64,000 nucleotides of DNA from assembly GCA_013215285.1 (NCBI GenBank), contig JABSRD010000006.1, positions 1 to 64,000 of the forward strand, read 5' to 3'. The position numbers were made by a program, and so were the translations under genes. Below are positions 9,221 to 18,425 of the stretch, piece by piece; position 1 is the stretch's first letter; each line of letters opens with the position of its first letter. The DNA is from Candidatus Nitrosopumilus sp. GTDB lineage: Archaea; Thermoproteota; Nitrososphaeria; Nitrososphaerales; Nitrosopumilaceae. Under the pieces are notes generated by a model that was not told the origin of the DNA, did not search any database, and worked only from the letters and a program-made list of their open reading frames with translations.

Positions 9221-10604
9221 TTATCTCTAAATAATTGAGAAATTCATCTAATTTGTCTTTAGTTATTTTTGCCCCAGCTGCTGCATTATGACCTCCACCA
9301 ACACCATCAAATTTCTTTGCTCCTGTTCTCATTAATTCACTAAGATTGATCTCTGATTTACAACCAAAGGATTTTCTTGATGAAAACTTTATTGTGTTTT
9401 CTTCACCTTTGGTTCTCAATATTATGATTTTTCCTGCATTTTTTGGTGATCCTGCAATTAATGATGAAATTGTTCCAGTCATTGTTTCTGGTACTACATC
9501 TTCCCCGTTCACCATTACACAAGTTTCACTTTCTGAAATTCGCCATCTCTCATTTGATAAAACTTTCATGTATTCTCTAATCATCTTTCTATAATCTGTT
9601 AGAATAGATTCTCCTTCTCTTAGGATCTTATTTCTATCCCCCATACATATTGCCATTCCTACACCTGAACGACTAATTCGTCCACATGAATTTAACATGG
9701 TTGAGAATTCTCTACCATCCCTCAAGAAACTTCTCTTGTCTTCTCTTGAAAATGTGTATGTATATCCGATTAATTCTGACATTATTTCAGTAGCATTTTT
9801 TCCAGAAGTAAATTTGGTGATTGATTCAATTACTAATCTCTTTTCTTCTTCATTTAGTTCTGCTGGAACTCTCCATCTACCTTCATCTTTTAACTTAATT
9901 CCTGATGAATTCAGAAGGGAAAGACATGCATCCCTGTTCCATGTTAAACCCTCGATAAATGGTTGTGATGTAAATGCTAAGGCATCTGGAAGGGGTCTAG
10001 TTTCTCGTCCAACTAATAGTAAATCTAAATCAATATCTACCAAACCTTGTTCTTTGGCAATATTTGCAATCTCAAAATTTTTACCTGTAAATGATTTTCT
10101 TTCCCCTTGATCTTGTCTATCTCCTAATGCTGAAACAACTGCAATGGCTGATAAATCTGAATTTCTTTCATCGAGTGCTATTGATGCTAGATATGCCATT
10201 CCACCTGCGCATATGTCTACACCACCATCAATTCCATATTTCCAAGAATTGATGACATTTTGATTATCTAATTCTTCATCAGGAAGTTGGTGATGGTCTA
10301 AAACCATCCAGTTATCCCCTAATGTTTCATCTAGAACGTTTGCAAAGCCACTTCCTAGATCTGTTACTAGGTGAAAATCTCTAGAATCTGTTTTGAAAGA
10401 TTTTACTATATTTTTACTAAATTCTTTTGATGTTCTAACAGTACATTTAGCACCTGCTCTAATCAGAGCTTTAGTAATAATACTTCCAGATGTAAGTCCA
10501 TCACAATCAATGTGAGTTGTTACAAAAATTGATTTTTTAGATTTTATACAATCTGATATTTTATCTTTGAAAAACGAAAGAGACTCATCAAGTGATTTTG
10601 TCAT
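9183..10604 (-). CDS. DHH-family phosphoesterase, archaeal RecJ-like
   Basis: 473 residues. Motifs of the DHH superfamily are present: THIDCDGLTSG (motif I), LVTDLGSG, VLDHHQLPD (the DHH motif), and a C-terminal DHHA1 domain ending GGGHNAAAGA. Archaeal members act as RecJ/GAN-like exonucleases in replication and repair or as nanoRNases. Co-transcription with uS15 is common in archaea. Start at ATG 10602-10604 overlaps the uS15 stop. Confidence 0.85.
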   Translation of the reverse strand: MTKSLDESLSFFKDKISDCIKSKKSIFVTTHIDCDGLTSGSIITKALIRAGAKCTVRTSKEFSKNIVKSFKTDSRDFHLVTDLGSGFANVLDETLGDNWMVLDHHQLPDEELDNQNVINSWKYGIDGGVDICAGGMAYLASIALDERNSDLSAIAVVSALGDRQDQGERKSFTGKNFEIANIAKEQGLVDIDLDLLLVGRETRPLPDALAFTSQPFIEGLTWNRDACLSLLNSSGIKLKDEGRWRVPAELNEEEKRLVIESITKFTSGKNATEIMSELIGYTYTFSREDKRSFLRDGREFSTMLNSCGRISRSGVGMAICMGDRNKILREGESILTDYRKMIREYMKVLSNERWRISESETCVMVNGEDVVPETMTGTISSLIAGSPKNAGKIIILRTKGEENTIKFSSRKSFGCKSEINLSELMRTGAKKFDGVGGGHNAAAGAKITKDKLDEFLNYLEINVVNVSSTSSSQ

Positions 10605-11053
10605 TACTCTAATTGAGCAACTACGGATTTATATTTCCAAGTTTTAGGAATTCTTTCAATTCTTTTGTAATAGACTGATAGTCTGTGAACTTTGGCTTCA
10701 ATTAATTCCAAAGATCTTACATTTCTTCTATCTCCTTTGTTTGCTTTGAGGTGTTTTTGAAGACCTACTGCCTTTTTGACAATATTTTCAAGATCTTCTG
10801 GCATCTCTGTTTTCAAATCATTATCTTCTAGAATTTCACCAATACCTTTTTTTGTAATTGCTTTTATTAATGGAATTGCATGTTGATCTCTTAATTTGAT
10901 TCCAATTTGACTAGGAGTCATTCCATCTTTAGAGTATTTTACTATCAACTCTTCAATCTCTTTAGGACTTAATGTAACCCAAGATGGTGCACGTATTACA
11001 GCTGGTCTAATTGAATGTGATTTCCCATGTCTGTGTGTATGCATTCGTCCCAT
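10604..11053 (-). CDS. rps15: 30S ribosomal protein uS15
   Basis: 149 residues, beginning MGRMHTHRHGKSHSIRP, with the archaeal N-terminal extension and the conserved C-terminal helices (RRNVRSLELIEAKVHRLSVY). It binds the central domain of 16S rRNA. First gene of the uS15-DHH-pcc1-serS transcript. Confidence 0.94.
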   Translation of the reverse strand: MGRMHTHRHGKSHSIRPAVIRAPSWVTLSPKEIEELIVKYSKDGMTPSQIGIKLRDQHAIPLIKAITKKGIGEILEDNDLKTEMPEDLENIVKKAVGLQKHLKANKGDRRNVRSLELIEAKVHRLSVYYKRIERIPKTWKYKSVVAQLE

Positions 11054-11176
11054 GATTTGGCTGATTTAGGAACCGAATTAAACGTTACTTTACTGATCTC
11101 GTACATTATATCGAAATTTGGGGTTCAGAATAAAAGTTAAATAAGTCTCTGGCTTCAAAACGGACAGGTAAACGGT

Positions 11177-11512
11177 ATGAATAACAAACTAATCTTAACA
11201 GCATCTTTGATTGCTGTAATATTCACTATGGGTTACTATGCAGAAAGTGCAGTTGCATTTGCACAATACATGGGTAACGTTGGTAGTGAAGGTCAAACTG
11301 GTACTTACACACTAGAAGAAGCACTAGAACTTCAAAGAAGAAGAATAGAATCTGTTGCAGACAACCCAGTAGCTGGTTCAGGAACTCCAATTCTTAGTGC
11401 AGATAGTGTAGTTGGAGCAGCAATTATTTCAGCTGCAGTCTTTGGTGGTATTTCAGGACTCCTATTCTATAAAGGAACAAAAGGTAAGTACGCAGCAATG
11501 GGCAGAGGATAA
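11177..11512 (+). CDS. Small membrane protein resembling an extra archaeal Amo subunit (AmoY/AmoZ type)
   Basis: 111 residues: an N-terminal signal/anchor helix (LILTASLIAVIFTMGYYAES, about 4-23), a short exposed segment with a charged helix (LEEALELQRRRIESVADN), and a second membrane helix (VVGAAIISAAVFGGISGLLF, about 76-95). Recently two small membrane proteins, AmoY and AmoZ, were shown to belong to archaeal ammonia monooxygenase and are encoded side by side away from amoABC. Size, topology and the neighbouring small protein at 13890 fit, but I cannot align them here. Which of the two this would be is unknown. A transposon now separates the two genes. Confidence 0.5.
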   Translation: MNNKLILTASLIAVIFTMGYYAESAVAFAQYMGNVGSEGQTGTYTLEEALELQRRRIESVADNPVAGSGTPILSADSVVGAAIISAAVFGGISGLLFYKGTKGKYAAMGRG

Positions 11513-11586
11513 CAAAACCTCATATTTTTCTTATTTTATTAGTGCTCTTTAGTGGATACTGATCTCGTACTTTTCTGAAAATAAAA

Positions 11587-11643
11587 GGTTCTGTGAAGTT
11601 ATCGAGGGATAACATGAAATACGGATCTTCTTCAAATTGAATT
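11587..11643 (+). repeat. Left terminal inverted repeat of transposon copy 1
   Basis: 57 bp, identical to the reverse complement of 13789-13845. Begins GGTTCTGTGAAGTTATCGAG. The transposase gene stop lies inside it. Confidence 0.95.
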
Positions 11644-12765
11644 TTCCCTGTAAAGACTAGCGTTTTGAATTATTGTTTTCCACTTGTTCTTACCATCAAC
11701 CTGTATTTTTGCCATCTCAGCTGGTGTCTTACCATTAATTCCACCGTGCTTCTTTGAGAAATTATAAAATGTTTGGAATCCCTCAAAGAGAGGACTGTCC
11801 ATCTTTTTTATTCCCCTGTATGAGACTTCCCTGTCTCTTATGGTTCCGTTTAGTCTCTCCATTCGATTGTTGTTCTTGTCGCCTTTCATGTGGATGTGTC
11901 TAATGTGTTCAGTATCTTTCCAAAGAAAGTTCTTTGCCTTGTAATTTTCTTTCCATGCCTTATGAAAGTTTGCAGCTCCATCAGAAATTAATGTAGTTGG
12001 TATTTTGTCTGCAATCATCATGGCTTCTCTAAACATGGGTGTAACGTCTTCTGTGCCTTTTGTGTTTGCCACATATTGAGTAATCATGAATCTGGTTTCA
12101 TGGTCAAGCATTGAATATTGTAGTTTTTGAACACCACTAATTTTCATAAATATCTCATCAGTTCGCCATGTTTCTGATACTCTAGGTACAATCCCCTTGA
12201 GATAATTATGTGTCATTTTAGAGTATTTTTTAACCCAGTCGTAAACTGCCCTGTATGATACATCTATTTCCTCTTGCTCAAAACAGTCTGCAATGTCTCT
12301 TACTGACATTCCCGAATAATACATTTGTAAGGCTCTAGTGATTAGGACTGGATTATATCTCATCTTTTCAAATCCAAAGTTTGATGAGAATTTCTTTTTA
12401 CAGTCCAAACATTCAAAGATTCTAACTTTACCGTTCTTGTTTTTTCTAAATCCATCTTTTCTCAATCTACCTGAATCACAATACTTGCATAGTTTAAGTT
12501 GAGAACGTTCCATAATTCTAAATGTGTTATTACGATAACATTTGTTTTTCTTGATAATTTCTAAAACTATCTTGATGTGTTTACAGTCTGCCTTTCTACA
12601 GTTATGATCTTTGCATTGGCATTTTAGACCATTACCTGTCTTTGAGACAATGTAATGATTATTTAGGTTTGTCTGTGATCTGACGGAAAAACTGTTTTGG
12701 TCAATTTGGGAGCAATGGCCTTTAGTTTCCATCATGAGTTTTGCTTTTCGTTTTCTTTGATTCAT
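11632..12765 (-). CDS. SWIM zinc-finger DDE transposase (copy 1, intact)
   Basis: 377 residues from the ATG at 12763-12765 (the longer frame to 12804 has no counterpart in other copies). Order: SWIM finger (CQCKDHNCRKADCKH, about 60-75), zinc ribbon CKYCDSG...CLDCKKKF, a helical part with QMYYSGMSVRDIAD (HTH-like), then a DDE nuclease domain with TWRTDEIFMK (first D), LISDGAANFHK (second D) and NRMERLNGTIRDRE (E). The core resembles IS6/IS240-type transposases, but the N-terminal SWIM finger and the long inverted repeats are not typical of IS6. It shares the layout of the transposases at 19837, 48069, 51850 and 63784. Confidence 0.88.
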   Translation of the reverse strand: MNQRKRKAKLMMETKGHCSQIDQNSFSVRSQTNLNNHYIVSKTGNGLKCQCKDHNCRKADCKHIKIVLEIIKKNKCYRNNTFRIMERSQLKLCKYCDSGRLRKDGFRKNKNGKVRIFECLDCKKKFSSNFGFEKMRYNPVLITRALQMYYSGMSVRDIADCFEQEEIDVSYRAVYDWVKKYSKMTHNYLKGIVPRVSETWRTDEIFMKISGVQKLQYSMLDHETRFMITQYVANTKGTEDVTPMFREAMMIADKIPTTLISDGAANFHKAWKENYKAKNFLWKDTEHIRHIHMKGDKNNNRMERLNGTIRDREVSYRGIKKMDSPLFEGFQTFYNFSKKHGGINGKTPAEMAKIQVDGKNKWKTIIQNASLYRENSI

Positions 12766-12849
12766 ACCAATATTATAATGGCAATATATTATAATGTTTA
12801 CCATTGATTTAATGGCAACAATTTTATTTATCTGATTTTGAATATTTGT

Positions 12850-13053
12850 ATGGGTTCACAAATAATACGACAAAGAAAAAACAAGGAGTATCTTTACTAT
12901 GCTTATTATGACAATAGAGTACGTAAGGAGATGTATTGTGGTTTAATATCTGATCCTAAATCAAAAAGAAAAGCTATTGAATTTGAAATTGAAGAATTAG
13001 AAAAATTACAAAACAATATTGCATGTAGATTAAAAATATTAAAGAAAAAATAA
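12850..13053 (+). CDS. Small charged protein divergent from transposase, transposon cargo
   Basis: 67 residues from ATG 12850 (an upstream in-frame ATG at 12838 is possible). Begins MGSQIIRQRKNKEYLYYAYY, then VRKEMYCGLI and a lysine/glutamate-rich helix. The N-terminal part looks like the short beta-strand units that precede phage integrases or bind DNA. It occupies the position, divergent from the transposase, that DNA-binding or zinc proteins occupy in the other copies. A regulatory role is inferred only. Confidence 0.6.
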   Translation: MGSQIIRQRKNKEYLYYAYYDNRVRKEMYCGLISDPKSKRKAIEFEIEELEKLQNNIACRLKILKKK

Positions 13054-13091
13054 ATTAAAAGTTTGATGGATCTAACTAAAGAAAACCCTAA

Positions 13092-13349
13092 TCATATAGA
13101 ATCGTAAAGCATGACAGTTAATTGTCCAGTAGAAATGTAAAACTGTAAACATTTTCTTGAACTTCTAAAATCAATCATATATTGAATAAAGTTAGGATGT
13201 AAATTTTGTTGATTCCAATCAGTACATAATATTTCTAATCCGTTGTGTAAAGATAACATTTTTTCAACAATTGAATCAACTATGCTTTGTTCACTGGAAT
13301 CTAACGATTCTAAATTATTAAAATAAGTATGTGCAGGAACTAGAATCAT
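13092..13349 (-). CDS. Small protein, toxin-like partner of an overlapping two-gene pair
   Basis: 85 residues, mixed alpha/beta, ending FYISTGQLTVMLYDSI. No family recognised. Its ATG overlaps the stop of the 42-residue gene upstream (ATGA), the layout of toxin-antitoxin pairs, with the antitoxin candidate first. It lies inside transposon copy 1 as cargo. Function not established. Confidence 0.55.
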   Translation of the reverse strand: MILVPAHTYFNNLESLDSSEQSIVDSIVEKMLSLHNGLEILCTDWNQQNLHPNFIQYMIDFRSSRKCLQFYISTGQLTVMLYDSI

Positions 13350-13474
13350 TTTTCTTTTCGTCTTTTTTGATATTCCTGAAATGAATTATATATGCAAGAA
13401 TCTATTTCTTTACTTTTGATTTTTTCTAATACCTCTTCACGAGACAATTTACTTAAATCAATTTCATCTGTCAT
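13346..13474 (-). CDS. Very small protein, antitoxin-like partner
   Basis: 42 residues from the ATG at 13472-13474: begins MTDEIDLSKLSREEVLEKIK and ends EYQKRRKEK. Acidic start, basic end, mostly helical, as in small antitoxins. Overlaps the 85-residue gene by four bases. Assigned as an antitoxin from size and layout alone. Confidence 0.5.
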   Translation of the reverse strand: MTDEIDLSKLSREEVLEKIKSKEIDSCIYNSFQEYQKRRKEK

Positions 13475-13788
13475 GTTACACTATAACAAAATAGTACATT
13501 TAAAGTATTTGAACGTTGATCCAATTAAAATGTGTAATATATTATGTAGATACACTCCACTACATAATGAATTTTTCTGTTTATACATTACACATTTGTT
13601 TCAATCCTTGTTATGGTGGATTCATTAACTTTGTATTTTAAATGGGGCCAAGTTTTTACTTGGGATATTCCATTTTCGGAATTTGTAAAAAACAAAATTA
13701 ATGCTTCAATGGGGCATCACATCAACGGAGTGCATCTTGTAGTGTATCATGTAATATCGTATAAAAATTAAACAATAAATTCATGCCT

Positions 13789-13845
13789 AATTCAATTTGA
13801 AGAAGATCCGTATTTCATGTTATCCCTCGATAACTTCACAGAACC
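13789..13845 (-). repeat. Right terminal inverted repeat of transposon copy 1
   Basis: 57 bp, reverse complement of 11587-11643 with no mismatch, so the copy is probably recent. Confidence 0.95.
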
Positions 13846-13889
13846 CAATAAAAGAAATGTATATATCGCACAAATTGAGATAAATTAGC

Positions 13890-14159
13890 ATGATTCCTAT
13901 CGTAGGTACATTTCTAAGCATCCTGTCTTCAATTACAGGACAATTAGGACCAAACTATGATCCATTATTCTATGATGTAATGATTTACATCTTCGGAACC
14001 ATCTTGTTCACAATATTCTTGCTGGCTATGATCTCATACCACTTACGTGTACATGGATGGGCTTACAAAGACAACCGTGAGAGATGGGTTGATGAATTAG
14101 ACAGACACTTTGAAAGAGAAGGTATCGGTCTTATTCCAGACAACGGTAAATATTGGTAA
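13890..14159 (+). CDS. Small membrane protein resembling an extra archaeal Amo subunit (AmoY/AmoZ type)
   Basis: 89 residues. One clear membrane helix (VMIYIFGTILFTIFLLAMIS, about 29-48), possibly preceded by a weaker one, then a conserved-looking soluble tail with LRVHGWAYKDNRERWVDELD and GLIPDNGKYW. With the gene at 11177 it would form a pair like amoY/amoZ, now split by transposon copy 1. A TATA-like ATGTATATAT lies about 30 bases upstream, just outside the transposon. Identification is by topology and context, not alignment. Confidence 0.5.
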   Translation: MIPIVGTFLSILSSITGQLGPNYDPLFYDVMIYIFGTILFTIFLLAMISYHLRVHGWAYKDNRERWVDELDRHFEREGIGLIPDNGKYW

Positions 14160-14279
14160 AATTACCACCTTTCATCTTTTCATTATTTTTAATATCTCAC
14201 AGTGAAAACTATAGCATTTTTTTTAAGATTACAATAATTACAAAGTCTACAATACTACTTTTCTAGTTATAATGAGATA

Positions 14280-14804
14280 CTATTTTTCTAGTTCTGGAAG
14301 GAAGTCTTTGTCTTTGGATGTATCATAATCTTTTGAAGTGAATACTGCTTTGTAGTGGTATTTGTCCTGTATTGGAGTTTTTAGACCTTGCTCTGATAAT
14401 CTATCATTTACATAAATTTCCGTTTTTGACTCTTCCACATCTCTAATTTTAAACTTGGAGATGTATAGGAAGTGTCCTATTTCGAAATTGGGGTCTTCTG
14501 TCCATTCAGCATATACTGTATCATCGTTAGATAGTGTGTAAATAGCTCTTTGACAATCTTCTGTGATTCCAATATTTGGCTGAACTTCGGCTTTTTGACC
14601 ATCCATGATCATTTCAAATGTAAATGATACTTTCCAATTTGTATCAATGTCGTCAATACAAGCATTATGTGGTTGTTCTCCTATCATGGGGTTTACTATC
14701 AAACTAGTAAGTAATACTGCGATACCACCTATGATGGCACTTAACACAAGAAATTTTATTGTCTTATTTCTCTTGTACGGATCTCCCATTCCAGGATATT
14801 TCAT
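14280..14804 (-). CDS. Membrane-anchored protein of unknown function
   Basis: 174 residues: short cytoplasmic basic start, one membrane helix (FLVLSAIIGGIAVLLTSLIV, about 18-37), then an extracytoplasmic domain with two cysteines (HNACIDDID and ITEDCQRA) that could form a disulfide. Rich in acidic residues. No family recognised. It may be a typical archaeal anchored surface or assembly protein; nothing ties it to the Amo-like gene next door except proximity. Confidence 0.7.
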   Translation of the reverse strand: MKYPGMGDPYKRNKTIKFLVLSAIIGGIAVLLTSLIVNPMIGEQPHNACIDDIDTNWKVSFTFEMIMDGQKAEVQPNIGITEDCQRAIYTLSNDDTVYAEWTEDPNFEIGHFLYISKFKIRDVEESKTEIYVNDRLSEQGLKTPIQDKYHYKAVFTSKDYDTSKDKDFLPELEK

Positions 14805-15230
14805 TGTGATGACTTTGATCAGATTCCTTAAAGTCCTTTCTCTTATTCATACATAATTTCGATTGTATCGTATTAATCCTGATGATCTGCAAGAAAGTAG
14901 GTTATTTCATCTGAATCAATTTCTAATCATTCTGATTCTCTCTTGTAAGGAAGATAATCTTCCATAAACAAACCTCATTCTCCTGATACTCTCACAACAA
15001 TTTTTTCACTTTTTGGTTTTATCTAAAAAGGTAATTTCAGAACTTTTCCTTTTCTTTGATTTTGAATGTTCACTTTCAACTCATCTTAAAACTAATCATT
15101 TAGACAAATTCTGATGATCATTTAGGAACAGATTGTGTCGCTATGATGTGATTAGTGAGATTGTATATGGAATTGTTAATTTCAAAATACGGTAGAAAGA
15201 CGAGTTTATTGTGATTCCATAAAATTAAAA
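14805..15230. other. Gap without a supported gene
   Basis: About 430 AT-rich bases. No frame with coding character. A weak box C/D-like pattern near 14875-14942 was seen but not accepted. The right end runs into IS debris. Confidence 0.6.
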
Positions 15231-15279
15231 TCAAATGGAATGAAATATTAGATTTTGTTTATAATTGCGCAACTCATCT
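15231..15279. repeat. 49-bp repeat, also at 59306-59354
   Basis: Begins TCAAATGGAATGA and ends GCAACTCATCT; matches 59306-59354 with six mismatches in the same orientation. Here it adjoins the broken IS66-like gene, so it may be an IS66-type end or a small non-autonomous element. Confidence 0.65.
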
Positions 15280-15980
15280 TGTGATAAAACATGAATTGTC
15301 ATTTGTGCCAACCCATGCCCAACCAGTATCCCCATGTATCGAATAACTTGTCTCATCAAAATGTAAAGATTCAGATGTACAAATATCATTTTTAATTTTA
15401 TTTACTAGTGGCTCTAGCGAATCAGATGTATTGCACAGAGAATTATTAATTGTACCAGCAGATAGTGTTATAGAGTAAAATGATGTAATTAATTTTGCAA
15501 TGTTTCTTAGCGTGATTCTTGTAGCCCATAAAGATAGAATAATTCCTGCAAGGTTAAATCCCAAATCTCCTTTCTTTGGAATGGCATCTTGTGCAGTTGT
15601 TATTTCTCCACAGTTCTTGCACAAATAAGATGGAATAACATGTTTGGTTACTGTAACTAGTTGCAGTTTTGGAATCTCTGCAATGATTCTGGTAGCTTGA
15701 GTGGTTTGGACTATGGCATCACTGCCACAGCTTGAGCATTTTTCTGATTTATGATGATGGTTTTTGTTGGTTTGAAATTATGAGTTGTACCTTTGTGATC
15801 TGGCTTTTGTCCGGGTTTGGAATGATTCTCTGATTTTCTTTCTCTTTTTTGCTTTCTCCAATGGAATGAGTCAGATGATGGTGGGGAGTGTGGGTTGTCA
15901 TAGTATTGTATCTTTGATTCTAGTTCTCTGATTTTTTCTAGTAGAGAATCACAGTTTTTGCAAGATTTAGAATCATCCAT
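15274..15980 (-). pseudogene. IS66-type transposase remnant (TnpC-like)
   Basis: First part (15711-15980, 89 residues): coiled start, NPHSPPSSDSFHWRKQKR and KPGQKPDHKGTT, hallmarks of IS66 TnpC. A frameshift follows, then a zinc-finger/core segment (15274-15624) with LCKNCGEI, LRNIAKLI and HFDETSY, the first catalytic Asp region. The gene then stops, so the rest of the catalytic core is missing. It is inactive. Confidence 0.8.
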
Positions 15981-16059
15981 GATAATTTAGGAAACAACAC
16001 TCTGATCTAAATTATTCGGTTTGATGATATGGATTTTAGGCACGACCTAAACACATACC

Positions 16060-17328
16060 CTAAGATAGTCCAACCATCTTTAGAATTCCTTCATACAGTT
16101 TTTCATCAACTGCATCCACATGACCGTTCTCACTTTTTAAAACAGTTGCATTATGATTGTGTAAAAATTCCAGCTCCATTCCACTTAACCTTCCCACCTG
16201 TTCATCTGCTTGACCATAAATGTATACCACATTTGAGAGGTTTATGCCTGCCAGCAGTTCTGCATACCTTTTGTATCCTAGTCCTGCAGCAAGTTTTGGC
16301 ATGTTCTTATCTACAATTGGATTATCTGAACCCATCCCTGCTTCTTCATCTTGCGCAGTTTTTGGAGTTGTTCCATTTTCAAATATCATCTTATTGCCAT
16401 TACTGAATGCTTCCCAAAATTCATCTTGTATGTTGAGCCTTCCAACAGCTATCAGATACCCATCTGCAACATTGCCATGCGTTGCAATCAAATCCTGAAC
16501 TACAAATGCCCCAAAGGATGTACCAAGGACATATACTTTTTTCTCATCATTCTTGAAATATTTTACCACCTCATACAGCATTTGTGTTGTTTCTTTATCA
16601 TATTGTTTTGCTTTCTCAAATGAAATAACTTCTTTATCAAAGAGTTCTGGGTGTAATGTCTGTATTTGATGCATGTTTACAAACAATGCATTTTGTAATT
16701 TAGCATTCATATCAGGATCATACATGTAAGAGAGGCCCTGATGGTCAAATTTTGTTTCTGGTCCTCCCTGATTATCAATAATTATAATATTACTTTGGAG
16801 ATTTCCATGTGCAAATGTGTACTCGTCTATGTCTTTTGGAAATATATCATTTCCAACATCAACTATGTTTTTAGATGTTTTTTTAGAAATCTTTTTGATA
16901 TTTGTTGTTATTTCAAAATTTTCAAGGGAACCTGAAAACCATATGTATTTTTGTACTTTGTTATCAGTGTCTATTTTTACAACAAATTCATCTCCCACAT
17001 GTACAGCAGCGGTATTGTGTACACTAGTAACTTTAGCATCTAAACAAATGTTATAGTTTGACTCACATTCAGGCAAATGTGTAATAGTAGATTGAAATTT
17101 TGTTCGCTGTGAATTCCAGACATCGATGATAGTCATTTGCCCATTATTGATTTGAGTCCATATTGGACCTCCGTTGAAATCATCTCCAATGACTTTACCC
17201 TTTGCAAAATATTTTAGTGTGTCATCGGACTGGGCAAACGTAAAATCTATAACCGAGGATCCAAAAACTATCGTAGATATTACAAAACATGGTGCGATAA
17301 TCTTAGTCATATGTACAGTCTTTGACAA
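16060..17328 (-). CDS. Secreted alpha/beta-hydrolase-like protein
   Basis: 422 residues with a signal peptide ending near FTFAQSDD (about 30-35). An N-terminal beta domain of about 130 residues precedes an alpha/beta-hydrolase unit: nucleophile elbow GTSFGAF (GxSxG), acid candidate in IYGQADEQVG, and catalytic His in ENGHVDAV, in the right order. Substrate unknown. Exported, so probably acts on peptides or esters outside the cell. The next gene encodes a ClpP-fold membrane protease-like protein. Confidence 0.75.
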   Translation of the reverse strand: MSKTVHMTKIIAPCFVISTIVFGSSVIDFTFAQSDDTLKYFAKGKVIGDDFNGGPIWTQINNGQMTIIDVWNSQRTKFQSTITHLPECESNYNICLDAKVTSVHNTAAVHVGDEFVVKIDTDNKVQKYIWFSGSLENFEITTNIKKISKKTSKNIVDVGNDIFPKDIDEYTFAHGNLQSNIIIIDNQGGPETKFDHQGLSYMYDPDMNAKLQNALFVNMHQIQTLHPELFDKEVISFEKAKQYDKETTQMLYEVVKYFKNDEKKVYVLGTSFGAFVVQDLIATHGNVADGYLIAVGRLNIQDEFWEAFSNGNKMIFENGTTPKTAQDEEAGMGSDNPIVDKNMPKLAAGLGYKRYAELLAGINLSNVVYIYGQADEQVGRLSGMELEFLHNHNATVLKSENGHVDAVDEKLYEGILKMVGLS

Positions 17329-17480
17329 TACATTGTATGGTAAGTAATGTTTGATTTTTATATGTTATGAAATTCAGGTAAAAGATAGTCTTTAAGATCC
17401 ATGACTAATAAAACAAGACACATTTTACAATCCTCAAAGTCAATAACAAACATCACATAATTTTTTTGTCATTTAAAAAA

Positions 17481-18101
17481 TTATTTTTCCAGTATTGGTT
17501 CAGTTAACAATCCAAACTGCAAAATTTCATCATTTGTCATATAGTAAACGTCATCTGCAGAAGCAGCATATATCGTATACCAATAAAATTCATCATCACC
17601 TAACATGTCTTGTATGTATTTTCTATTCATCTCATGGGATTTATCATCACGTGGTATATCCTTTGCCTGGTTTATTCCATCTGACCAAGAATGAACTCCA
17701 ATCATTGCACCATTATCCATGGTGCGACTGTTACCTGCCAAAAAGAAATCCACTCCACCTGATGCAATATGGCTATCAGATAAAAGATGGGTGTTTAACC
17801 CATGCTCTCTTACCCAGGATGCCATTGGAAAGTTTGCCTCATCATCTATAGAACCAGGAACATCCAGCATTACTATTACCTGAATCTGATGGTTGCTTGT
17901 TATGATAGTTTTTAGCTGATTTGATGTTTGGGTGTTTATCTCCCCATTCATATACAGAATGTTTTCCTGGACGGTAAACTCTGTAACCTCAAAGAGGTTA
18001 AAAACAGATGCCTCAATTATAGGATACAAAAGTGATACTAGTATGACAGATACGACAATAATAGACAAAATGATCAAATATTTTTGTAATCGTGATTTCA
18101 T
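17481..18101 (-). CDS. Membrane-anchored ClpP/crotonase-fold serine protease-like protein
   Basis: 206 residues: a membrane helix at about 8-28, then a ClpP-fold domain with LDVPGSIDDEANFP, the ASGGVDFFLAG block (candidate nucleophile Ser) and GVHSW (candidate His). This resembles periplasmic Clp-like proteases of the SppA/ClpP clan. It could process secreted proteins. Same strand as, and downstream-facing away from, the hydrolase gene, with a 150-base gap. Confidence 0.72.
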   Translation of the reverse strand: MKSRLQKYLIILSIIVVSVILVSLLYPIIEASVFNLFEVTEFTVQENILYMNGEINTQTSNQLKTIITSNHQIQVIVMLDVPGSIDDEANFPMASWVREHGLNTHLLSDSHIASGGVDFFLAGNSRTMDNGAMIGVHSWSDGINQAKDIPRDDKSHEMNRKYIQDMLGDDEFYWYTIYAASADDVYYMTNDEILQFGLLTEPILEK

Positions 18102-18174
18102 GATAAAGTAGATATTTTGGAGTGGACCCTTGTTTTTAGTACCACTTTTTGCATGATTTTACATACAGTTGGTT

Positions 18175-18420
18175 TCATTTATGTTTCATCTCCCATTGTA
18201 TCAAAAATTCATTTGGCGTGATGTATCCCAATAATGAATGAATTCTAAAGGAATTGTAATCCTCAAATGCCTTTGCAATTATTACTTGTACCAATTGATA
18301 GTTTGCAAATTTATGTGGCCAGACGTATTCCTTCTTTAACGTTTTATGAAATGATTCAACATGTCCATTTTGTTGTGGCGTATGATGCCAGATGAATTCT
18401 TGTCTTGCATCAAGTAGCAT
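18175..18420 (-). pseudogene. Fragment of an rve-type (IS3/IS481-like) transposase
   Basis: 81 residues of integrase-core C-terminus: WHHTPQQNGHVESFHKTLKK holds the catalytic Glu context, followed by NSFRIHSLLGYITPNEF. The N-terminal two thirds are absent; the frame is cut five bases from the left end of transposon copy 2, and no continuation was found on its far side. Confidence 0.8.
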
Positions 18421-18425
18421 AATTG

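Larger units (their letters stand above)
11587..13845. mobile_element. Complete transposon (copy 1), SWIM-finger DDE transposase plus small cargo
   Basis: 2259 bp bounded by 57-bp perfect inverted repeats (11587-11643 and 13789-13845) that begin GGTTCTGTGAAG. The 7-mer AATAAAA stands directly left of the left end (11580-11586) and one base beyond the right end (13847-13853), a likely target duplication. It carries a transposase (11632-12765, minus), a divergent small gene (12850-13053) and a toxin-antitoxin-like pair. It sits in the gap between two candidate Amo accessory genes, about 110 bp apart without it, and ends about a dozen bases before the TATA-like sequence of the second. Confidence 0.9.

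Noticed and set aside
14875-14942. Second possible box C/D RNA (CTGATGA ... CTGA ... CTGA)
   Set aside because: Only short degenerate boxes in AT-rich DNA, no C-prime box and no GC enrichment; too likely by chance.
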